Shown here piece after piece: positions 9,864-19,319 of a DNA stretch of 64,000 bases. The DNA is from Novosphingobium resinovorum (GTDB lineage Bacteria; Pseudomonadota; Alphaproteobacteria; Sphingomonadales; Sphingomonadaceae): NCBI RefSeq assembly GCF_027922145.1, contig NZ_BSFC01000011.1, positions 682,001 to 746,000 on the forward strand. The letters are read 5' to 3'. The position numbers and the translations under genes were made by a program. Below the pieces are notes generated by a model that was not told the origin of the DNA, did no database searches, and saw nothing but the letters and a program-made list of their open reading frames with translations. Position 1 is the stretch's first letter. Each line of letters starts with the position of its first letter.

Positions 9864-9918
9864 GCTTTGGTCTACGAGGCGCCGGAAAGCAGCGAAGGTC
9901 TGCTTCAGGGAGAGAGAG

Positions 9919-12387
9919 ATGACACGCAACGCGCTTATCGCGAGCACTGCGCTCGCGGCTGCACTCTGCATGACCACCACCGCCGAAGCCCAGGACGCCG
10001 CGCCCCAGGGCGCCCCGCAGTCAGCCGCTCCGCAGGCGTCCGACGGTGACATCATCGTCACCGCCACCCGCCGCGAGACGACGCTGCAGTCCACCCCGAT
10101 CGCAGTTTCCGCCTTCGGCCAGGCGCAGCTCGACAAGCAGCAGGTCAAGGACGTGACCGACCTCGCCCGCTTCGTCCCCTCGCTGCAGTTCAACCAGCAG
10201 GGCGACCAGTCGGCGGTGCTCCTTACCCTGCGCGGCATCGGCAACGACAGCGCCTATACCGAAGTCGCCGACCCCGAAGTGGCGATCTACGTCGACGGCA
10301 TCTATTCGCCGCGCTCGCAGGGCGCATCGGTGCTGATGTACGACATGGAGCGCGTCGAAGTGCTGCGCGGGCCGCAGGGCACGCTGTTCGGCCGCAATGC
10401 CACCGTCGGCGCGCTCAGCCTGATCTCGGCCAAGCCGAAGCTGGGCGTGTTCGAAGGCAACGTGGAAGTGACCGGCGGCAACTACGACCGCCTCGGCATT
10501 CGCGGCGCCATCAACATCCCCATCACCGACACGCTGGCCGCTCGCGTCGCCTTCGTCTCCGACCGCCACGACGGTTACGCCGACTACCAGCCCGCGCCCG
10601 ATATCGCGGGCATCAACAAGTCGGCCTTCGTCACCAGCGGCAAGAAGTACTACGCCGCCGACCAGAAGTCCCTGCGCGGCTCGCTGCTGTGGCAGCCGAG
10701 CGACAGGTTCAGCTGGAACCTGTCGGCCGAGGGCTTCTGGGACACCGGCGCCCCGGTCATCGGCCTGTTGCAGACCCCGCGCGCGCGCACCAAGCGCTGG
10801 TCCACCCTGTCCGACACCGCGCCCGACACCGACCGCTATTCGGCCGCGGTGCGCAGCACGATGAACTACGATATCACCGACGGCATCCAGCTGAGCTACA
10901 TCGCCGGCTGGTCGCGCATCGGTGGCTCGACCCAGACAGACGCCGACGCGGGCGCCCTGCCCCCGACCGGCGAAGTCGACGCCAGCGGCAACGACCTGCC
11001 GCTCGGCGCCTTCGGCGAGAACCGCACGCTGTCCTCGCGCTATGATTTCCAGAGCCACGAAGTGCAGCTGAAATCCTCGGGCGAGCAGACCTTCGACTGG
11101 ATCCTCGGCGCCTACTACAGCCACGAGAAGAACCGCATCCGCTTCGACATCGACCAGCGCAACGGCTACCGCGACGGTACGTTCAGCTGGGCGGGCAGCT
11201 TCATCCAGGCCAACCGCCAGATCGATTCGCGCGCGGCCTTCGGACAAGTCGTCTGGCACGCCACCGACGCGATCCGCGTCACCGGCGGCCTGCGCTACAC
11301 CTCCGACAAGAAGGAGGACATCGGCGGCCGCAACGTGACCTATTCGGGCGATGGCTGCGCCCCGGCGGACCTCGCACCCGGCGGCGCCTGCCAGGCGGGC
11401 ATCTTCGGCGCCTATCCGGGCGCCACCGCCGAGGAACTGGTGAACCTGCTGCCGGGCTTCTCGATCTCCAGCAACGACGTGAAGGGCAAGTGGGACAAGC
11501 TGACCTACCTCGCCCGCGTCGACGCCGATCTGGCCGAGGACGTGCTGGGCTATGCCAGCGTGAGCACCGGCTTCAAGTCGGGCAACATCCAAGACAACGC
11601 GGGGCTGACCGATCCCGAGACGCTGACCAACTACGAAGTCGGCCTCAAGAGCCGCTTCCTCGATCGCATGATCACCCTGAACCTTGCCGCCTACTACAGT
11701 GACTTCAAGGGCTATCAGGTCAACCAGGCCGTCACCTTCCGCGACGACGAGGGCAACGTCACCAGCAGCCAGATGATCACCCAGAACGCCAAGGGCGCGA
11801 AGGCATATGGTCTGGAAGCGGAACTGACCGCCAACTTCACGCCCAATGATCGCCTGCAGTTCTCCGGCACCCTGCAGAAGACCAAGATGGACGATCTGGA
11901 AAGCGTCGACGGGCGGCTCTATGATGGCGGCAAGGCCTCCTCGATCGTACAGCTCAAGGGCAACGAACTGGCCCACGCGCCGCGCTTCTCGGCGACTGCC
12001 AGCTACGAGCACGACTTCGTGATGGCCAGCGGCGCGACGATCACCCCGCGCCTGACCACGCATTACGAAACCGCCAGCTGGCTGAGCTACTTCAACGGCG
12101 ACGCCAACCCCTTCGTCAACGCCAACGATCCGGCCGACAACATGCCGAACCGGGGCACCAACGGCACCGACTGGGATCGCCAGAAGGCCTACTTCCGCTC
12201 GGACGCTTCGCTGCGGTTCACGTCTGCGGACCAGAAGTACTCGGTCGAGGTGTTCGTCATGAACATCGAGGACAAGAAGATCCGCACCAACGCCAGCGCC
12301 TTCGGCACGCCGCGTTACGACCCGGTGTTCCTGTCCAACCTGCAGGCACCGCGGACGTGGGGCGTGCGGGCGAAGGCCAGCTTCTGA
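9919..12387 (+). CDS. TonB-dependent outer-membrane receptor (oligosaccharide uptake by context)
   Basis: This outer-membrane beta-barrel takes up its substrate using TonB energy. The 822-residue protein starts at ATG 9919 behind a strong AGGGAGAGAGAG ribosome-binding site. Its signal peptide ends around TTTAEAQDA. A TonB-box-like DIIVTATRR is followed by the plug (VPSLQFNQQGDQ, RGIGND, VEVLRGPQGTLFGRNATVGALS) and the barrel, which ends in an aromatic-terminated strand (WGVRAKASF). A longer open frame reaches back to 8935 but overlaps the divergent transporter and is not coding. The LacI operators upstream and the GH3 enzyme downstream suggest a glucan or glucoside substrate. Confidence 0.93.
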   Translation: MTRNALIASTALAAALCMTTTAEAQDAAPQGAPQSAAPQASDGDIIVTATRRETTLQSTPIAVSAFGQAQLDKQQVKDVTDLARFVPSLQFNQQGDQSAVLLTLRGIGNDSAYTEVADPEVAIYVDGIYSPRSQGASVLMYDMERVEVLRGPQGTLFGRNATVGALSLISAKPKLGVFEGNVEVTGGNYDRLGIRGAINIPITDTLAARVAFVSDRHDGYADYQPAPDIAGINKSAFVTSGKKYYAADQKSLRGSLLWQPSDRFSWNLSAEGFWDTGAPVIGLLQTPRARTKRWSTLSDTAPDTDRYSAAVRSTMNYDITDGIQLSYIAGWSRIGGSTQTDADAGALPPTGEVDASGNDLPLGAFGENRTLSSRYDFQSHEVQLKSSGEQTFDWILGAYYSHEKNRIRFDIDQRNGYRDGTFSWAGSFIQANRQIDSRAAFGQVVWHATDAIRVTGGLRYTSDKKEDIGGRNVTYSGDGCAPADLAPGGACQAGIFGAYPGATAEELVNLLPGFSISSNDVKGKWDKLTYLARVDADLAEDVLGYASVSTGFKSGNIQDNAGLTDPETLTNYEVGLKSRFLDRMITLNLAAYYSDFKGYQVNQAVTFRDDEGNVTSSQMITQNAKGAKAYGLEAELTANFTPNDRLQFSGTLQKTKMDDLESVDGRLYDGGKASSIVQLKGNELAHAPRFSATASYEHDFVMASGATITPRLTTHYETASWLSYFNGDANPFVNANDPADNMPNRGTNGTDWDRQKAYFRSDASLRFTSADQKYSVEVFVMNIEDKKIRTNASAFGTPRYDPVFLSNLQAPRTWGVRAKASF

Positions 12388-12402
12388 TCCTTGTTACCCT
12401 CT

Positions 12403-12417
12403 CCCCCCCCCCCCCCC
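12403..12417. repeat. Homopolymer tract of 15 cytosines
   Basis: Fifteen consecutive C residues lie 16 bp after the receptor stop codon and 268 bp before the GH3 start. Tracts of this length are prone to slipped-strand changes and to sequencing length errors. The tract is outside any coding frame, so length change could affect only transcription or RNA structure. Confidence 0.9.
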
Positions 12418-12434
12418 TTCTTCCTCCTCTCCAC

Positions 12435-12511
12435 CCGCTCAGGCTGAGCTTGTCGAAGCCCCCGAGGCTGGGCGCTGTGCTCCCATCCTTCGACAGGCTC
12501 AGGATGAGCGG
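12435..12511. repeat. Intergenic palindromic repeat, family A, copy 1
   Basis: Two 24-bp units face each other: CCGCTCAGGCTGAGCTTG... at 12435-12458 and its near reverse complement at 12488-12511, differing at a few bases. Each unit also contains an internal GCTCAGGCTGAGC-type palindrome. The same pair occurs in opposite order at 42378-42446. This REP-like element can fold into a stem in RNA. It occupies most of the gap between the receptor and the GH3 gene. Confidence 0.85.
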
Positions 12512-12684
12512 TGGTAATGGGGAGAGGTCGGAAGGAAGGCCCCCCGGTGACCCCCGCGCACCGCACCTCCTCCGCGAGTGCGCGCGGTCACCCCGCGCGG
12601 CGGCGCGGCAAATATGCCCGTCGCCGCCCCTCCCCGGCCACGTTCGGCCATGATCGCGACCCAATCATCAGGTAAGGACGCCCT

Positions 12685-15177
<2,493 letters not shown>

Positions 15178-15201
15178 CCCTCCCCATTCTCCCTCCCACT
15201 T

Positions 15202-15279
15202 CGTCATTACGAGCGTAGCGAAGCAATACAGGGCGGCTCAATACTGCTCTGGATTGCTTCGCTTCGCTCGCAATGACGA
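15202..15279. repeat. Intergenic palindromic repeat, family B, copy 1
   Basis: A 78-bp element with long inverted arms: GTCATTACGAGCGTAGCGAA on the left and TTCGCTTCGCTCGCAATGAC on the right, around an imperfect centre. It lies between the convergent GH3 and glycosyltransferase genes, where it could act as a bidirectional stem-loop. A second copy is at 38489-38565. Confidence 0.88.
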
Positions 15280-15288
15280 GGCTTTGGT

Positions 15289-16440
15289 TTACGCCGCGCG
15301 GCGCTCGCGCCGCACGCTCGTCTCGTAGAGGGCGAAGAGGTCGGCGAAGTGATCGTCGCTGGTGCGGGCGACTTGCGGGTGATGCTCGCGCTCGAACAGC
15401 ACCTCTATGATCGCGCGCGCCGCTGCCGCCGGGTCGCAGGCGGTGTAAGTGAGGCCGCCGCCGTTCGCGGCATGGTCGACCGCACCGCCCTCGTCCGGGA
15501 CCACGATCGGCACGCCACTGGCGCGGGCTTCGGCGGCGACCATGCAGAAAGTCTCCGCCTCGCTGCCGTGGACGAGCGCGTCGGCGCTGGCGATGACCCG
15601 CGCGAAAGTGTCCGGGTTGCGCTCGGGCTCGAACAGGCGGACGTGCGGATTGCCGGCTATGTGCTTGAGCACGGTGCGCTGCTCGCGCCCCTCGCCGAAC
15701 AGCACGAAGCCGACCGGCCGGTCGCGCGAGACCGAGGCCACCGCGTCCAGCACCAGCGGCCAGCGCTTTTCCGCCGCCAGTCGGCCGACGCCCAGCAGCA
15801 GGCGTGCGTCTTCAGGCAGGTCGCAGGCGGCCAGCAACTGCGCGCGCAGGGCCGCATCGCGGTTCTGCGGGGAGAAACGGCCGGGCTGCACGCCCATCGG
15901 CACCGTCACCGTATTGGCGACGCCCCCGTCCGCCAGCCGCCGCGTCAGGCTGGAATTGGCGCAGACGACATGGTCGAAGCTGCGGCTGTGGCGGCGCAGG
16001 TGGTCCCAATAGACCGAGAACTGCCAGTCGATCGTTCGCCGCGCGAAGACCTGCCCGAACCAGCGGTAGGCATAGGCGGAAAGCGGATCGGCATGCATGA
16101 TCATGCTGCGCGGCGCATCGCCCGCCCAGTCGGCGACGAGACGCGCGCTGCGCCAGGGCGAGGCGGCCTCGACGAAGTCCGGCTGCAGTTCGTCGAGCGC
16201 GGCGTGAAGCTGCGGCGCCGAGGCGAAGTACCAGTACTTGCGATCGAGCGGGAAGCGCGGGTTCTTCAGGGTGATGATGCGGGCATTGGGGCCGCGCTCG
16301 ATCACCGCGTCCTCGTCCCCCGGTGCGAGGATGATGATCTCGTGGCCCAGCGCCGCGCCGACGCGCAGCTTCTGCTCCACATAAGTGCGCACGCCGCCGC
16401 CCTTGGGCGTGTAGAAGGCGCAGACGTCCACGATCCTCAT
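15289..16440 (-). CDS. Glycosyltransferase family 4 (GT-B fold)
   Basis: This cytoplasmic sugar transferase of 383 residues starts with the GT4 N-terminus (VDVCAFYTPKGGGVRTYVEQKL). It has the donor-binding C-terminal Rossmann domain with LLGVGRLAAEKRW and the EX7E-like segment SEAETFCMVAAEA followed by PIVVPDEGGAVDH. ATG 16440 was chosen because AAGGGAC precedes it and homology begins there; the frame is open further upstream inside the DUF2141 gene. It is the last gene of a four-gene leftward operon, 11 bp after the DUF2141 stop. The acceptor is unknown; a lipid-linked or envelope glycan is likely. Confidence 0.88.
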   Translation of the reverse strand: MRIVDVCAFYTPKGGGVRTYVEQKLRVGAALGHEIIILAPGDEDAVIERGPNARIITLKNPRFPLDRKYWYFASAPQLHAALDELQPDFVEAASPWRSARLVADWAGDAPRSMIMHADPLSAYAYRWFGQVFARRTIDWQFSVYWDHLRRHSRSFDHVVCANSSLTRRLADGGVANTVTVPMGVQPGRFSPQNRDAALRAQLLAACDLPEDARLLLGVGRLAAEKRWPLVLDAVASVSRDRPVGFVLFGEGREQRTVLKHIAGNPHVRLFEPERNPDTFARVIASADALVHGSEAETFCMVAAEARASGVPIVVPDEGGAVDHAANGGGLTYTACDPAAAARAIIEVLFEREHHPQVARTSDDHFADLFALYETSVRRERRAA

Positions 16441-16451
16441 GCTTTGGTCCC

Positions 16452-16961
16452 TTACTTTGACGCCAGCGGGGCCACGCCCAGCCCGCGACGGTAGTTCATC
16501 ACGATGGAGATCGTCTTCGGCCCGCTGCCGACCGACGCGCTGGCCTTCTCGGCGCTCGGCTTGCTGAAGCCGAGCCGGGGATTGCCCGCAAAACCGATGC
16601 CGTCGATACGCCAGCCGAACTTGCGGTTGCCGTCCCGGTCGTGGAGCAGGCTCACCGCGTAGTCGCCGGGGCCGGGCACGCGCACGCACAGGCGCACCGG
16701 GCCGCTGGCGGGGACCGGCACCTCGACGCGGCGGAAGGTCTTGCCCGCGCTCACCAGCACGTTGTCGTCGGCGAGGAAGTCCGTGTTGTTGGCCGGGTAG
16801 ACCTCCAGCTTGAGGGTGCCGATACGGTCCTTCAGGCCCTTCACCTGCACTTCGAAGGAGGAGCCTGCCTCGTCCGGCCGACAGCGGCCCTCGGCCTTGC
16901 CGAGATCGGGCGTGGAGGGAATGATCGCAGCATTCGCCAGCATCAGCAGGGACAGGATCAC
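16452..16961 (-). CDS. Exported DUF2141 protein
   Basis: This is a small secreted beta-sandwich protein of unknown function, 169 residues from a GTG start at 16961. A hydrophobic signal sequence (ILSLLMLANAA) precedes a cysteine-containing mature region with the DUF2141 pattern: VKGLKDRIGTLKLEVYP, then YAVSLLHDRDGNRKFGWRIDGIGFAGNPR. The GTG overlaps the stop of the flippase-like gene (GTGA at 16958-16961), which supports this start and shows coupling. DUF2141 genes often accompany glycan or carotenoid genes in sphingomonads; the biochemical role is not known. Confidence 0.85.
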   Translation of the reverse strand: MILSLLMLANAAIIPSTPDLGKAEGRCRPDEAGSSFEVQVKGLKDRIGTLKLEVYPANNTDFLADDNVLVSAGKTFRRVEVPVPASGPVRLCVRVPGPGDYAVSLLHDRDGNRKFGWRIDGIGFAGNPRLGFSKPSAEKASASVGSGPKTISIVMNYRRGLGVAPLASK

Positions 16962-17920
16962 GGGCGTTTCTCCGGATTGGCGAGGTCGTTGAAGGCGATG
17001 AGCGCGCCCAGCACGAGGTGCGCGGCGGTGATCAGCCCGGCCATCAGCGCCATGAGCGTGCCGATATCCCGCTCCTCGCCCAGCACCACGACGGTTATCC
17101 CTGCGAACAGCAGGTCCTTGTTCGGCACCAGCGGCAGGCGCGAGACGAGCAGGCGCAGGGTCGAAAGGTAGAGCCACCAGCTCAGCGCGACATCGGGCAG
17201 GACGATGTGCCACAGCAGCGCGAGGAACACGGTCGAGACGACGATGCGCGCCAGATGGACGCGGGTGATCATCCAGAGGTCATCGCGCGAGAGGCTGAAG
17301 ACCTTGCGGCGAAAGGCCATGGCGCCCAGCGAAATCGCAAGAATGACGCCCAGCGACCCGGTCAGCAGGCGCCCGTCGATGCCCAGCTTGTCGAAGCCGA
17401 GCGAAGGCACCGCGAAGACCAGCAGCGCCATCGTCACCACGTTGCCGGTGACGGCCGAGAGGATCGACACGTCCTTGACCGTGCCGAACGGCGCGGCGGT
17501 CAGCGTGACGCGGCTGCGCGCCCACGTATAGAAGTACGCCTCGCCGAGATAGCCGAGCAGCAGTTCATTGTAGATTTTCTTGCGCAGCAGCGCGAGCACG
17601 CCGCTGCCCGGAATGCGCCACAGCTTCCAGTAGATCAGCCACTCGCTGGCGGGGGTGATGAGGTAGTAGCCGGCGAAGATCAGCCAGAACCCCGGCGATG
17701 TCGGGATCATCTGCGACAGGCGGCGCAGCTCGACGCTGTTCGTCTCGTGCAGCACGGCGGCGATCACCGCCAGCGACAGCAGGATGGAGAACACCGCATT
17801 GCGGCCGCGCTTCGCGGTCCGATCCTGAGGGGTCAGTGCGATGGCCGCCAGATCGACGCCGTCTACGGTGGCAGCCACGGTTGCAGATTGAGACAAGGTG
17901 ATCTCCGGGGTGACAGTCAC
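16958..17920 (-). CDS. Polytopic inner-membrane protein, lysylphosphatidylglycerol-synthase-TM/UPF0104-like (possible flippase)
   Basis: The 320-residue protein has a cytoplasmic N-terminus of about 45 residues and then 7-8 hydrophobic helices, with conserved-looking KKIYNELLLGYLGEAYFYTWAR and LRLLVSRLPLVPNKDLLFAG. This pattern resembles the membrane domain of MprF-type and UPF0104 proteins, which flip lipids or lipid-linked sugars. The GTG start at 17920 overlaps the TGA of the upstream glycosyltransferase (GTGA), and its own TGA overlaps the next GTG. The frame stays open upstream to 19021 but is a shadow there. Lying between two glycosyltransferases, it probably moves a glycolipid across the membrane. 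Confidence 0.72.
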   Translation of the reverse strand: MTVTPEITLSQSATVAATVDGVDLAAIALTPQDRTAKRGRNAVFSILLSLAVIAAVLHETNSVELRRLSQMIPTSPGFWLIFAGYYLITPASEWLIYWKLWRIPGSGVLALLRKKIYNELLLGYLGEAYFYTWARSRVTLTAAPFGTVKDVSILSAVTGNVVTMALLVFAVPSLGFDKLGIDGRLLTGSLGVILAISLGAMAFRRKVFSLSRDDLWMITRVHLARIVVSTVFLALLWHIVLPDVALSWWLYLSTLRLLVSRLPLVPNKDLLFAGITVVVLGEERDIGTLMALMAGLITAAHLVLGALIAFNDLANPEKRP

Positions 17921-19107
17921 TGGGAGCGCCGCAGCGACCGGCAGGGCGCCAGCGTGCTGAGGGCAAGGTCGCGGCGGCGCTCGGCCTCGCGGCGCGAGAC
18001 GACCGCGCGCATCAGGTCGAGGTAGCGGCGCGCGGCGCCTTCGAGTTCGTAGTGCGCGGCGACGGCGCGGGCGCGCGTCGGATCGCCGCGCAAGTCGCGC
18101 AAGGCCGCAATCCCTTGCGCGAAGCCATGCTGGCAGCGCACCGGGACCATCAGGCCGGTGCGACCGTGGTCGAGCAGGCTCCCCATGCTGACGCAGCAGT
18201 CGGTGGCGAGGATCGGCATGCCCGCCGCCAGCGCCTCGACCACGACGCCGGGCAGGCCCTCGTAGTCGGAGCTGAGCAGCAGCGCGTCGTGTTCGGCCAA
18301 CAGCGGGTCGATCGTCGCCACATGGCCGAGAAACGTGACCTGCCCGGCGATGCCGAGCGATCCGGCGAGCGCTTCGAGAGGACCGCGTTCGGGGCCTTCC
18401 CCGGCAATGGTCAGGCGATCCTCGGCGCGGGCTCCGGCGGCGAAGGCGCGCAGCATCAGCGCGAAGTTCTTCTGCGGGGCAAGGCGTCCCGCTGCCAGGT
18501 AGCGCGTGCCCCATGCCGAGGGCGTGCGCCGCTCGATGCGGCCGAGCTGGATCAGGCGGCGGCGGTTCAGGATCGGGTTGGCGATCACCTCGACCCGGCG
18601 CGGCTCGGCCAGCATGCATTCGCGCACTTCGCGGCGCATAGGCTCGGACAGCGCGACCAGCGAATCGAACAGCCCGCCCTGCGCCCGCAGCCAGACGCCA
18701 TAGCCCCGACGCATCGGTGCGGACATGTCGGGACGCTGCAGCGCATTGCTGATCTTGAGCAGCATCGGCGGCGCGTGATGGCCCATGAGCAGCTTCATCC
18801 CCGCGCCGATCACCGCGTAGGTATTGCCCGGACAGAACAGCACGTCGGCGCGACGCTCGATCAGGAAACTGTAGAGCGTGTGGACCATCCACGGCGTGCG
18901 CCACGATGCCGTAGGAAGGCGCGTGGGCAGGCTCCAGTAATCGAGCGCGGGGGCGCTGCACAGGCCCGCCCCGCCGGGTCGGCCGAGCACCACGGTCACC
19001 TCGTGCCCCGCTTCTCGCCATTGCGCGGCCAGACCGAGGGCGACACGTTCGACGCCGCCCGGCTCAAAGCTGTGAATGGGGATCGCTATGCGCAATGGTT
19101 CCTGCAT
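17917..19107 (-). CDS. Glycosyltransferase family 4 (WaaG/PimA-like)
   Basis: This 396-residue GT-B enzyme has the N-terminal acceptor-domain glycine motif PIHSFEPGGVERVALGLA. The C-terminal nucleotide-sugar domain has RYLAAGRLAPQKNFALMLRAFA and the retaining-GT EX7E motif in YEGLPGVVVEALAAGMPILATDC. It is the first gene of the operon GT4, flippase-like, DUF2141, GT4, with 4-bp GTGA overlaps at the first two junctions. The tail after residue 360 is rich in Arg. Sugar and acceptor are unknown; lipopolysaccharide, capsule or glycosphingolipid modification would all fit a sphingomonad. Confidence 0.9.
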   Translation of the reverse strand: MQEPLRIAIPIHSFEPGGVERVALGLAAQWREAGHEVTVVLGRPGGAGLCSAPALDYWSLPTRLPTASWRTPWMVHTLYSFLIERRADVLFCPGNTYAVIGAGMKLLMGHHAPPMLLKISNALQRPDMSAPMRRGYGVWLRAQGGLFDSLVALSEPMRREVRECMLAEPRRVEVIANPILNRRRLIQLGRIERRTPSAWGTRYLAAGRLAPQKNFALMLRAFAAGARAEDRLTIAGEGPERGPLEALAGSLGIAGQVTFLGHVATIDPLLAEHDALLLSSDYEGLPGVVVEALAAGMPILATDCCVSMGSLLDHGRTGLMVPVRCQHGFAQGIAALRDLRGDPTRARAVAAHYELEGAARRYLDLMRAVVSRREAERRRDLALSTLAPCRSLRRSQ

Positions 19108-19319
19108 GTCCTTCCGACGCCGCCAGCCGTCTGGTTCCGCAGGGCCTCTATGAGCAGGTCATTTCGGGTTTGTGACGGTCAGTCCGCCCGTCATGCGGCG
19201 GACACGCCAGCGACTTCGAAACGTCTCCGAATTGACTGCAGGGCGTCAGAATAGGCGCGCAGATGCTGCGCCGCACAAGCCCGCGATCACGGGCAGCTCA
19301 ACAGGGGTTTCACCAAGCC

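Noticed and set aside
8935..9918. A 328-codon N-terminal extension of the first TonB receptor
   Set aside because: It lies antisense to the transporter gene and crosses the LacI operators. The signal peptide and ribosome-binding site mark ATG 9919.
19168..19200. A possible PHO box (GTGACGG and CCGTCATG) before the receptor-phoD pair
   Set aside because: The two half-like sequences are 18 bp apart and oppositely oriented instead of direct repeats at 11-bp spacing.
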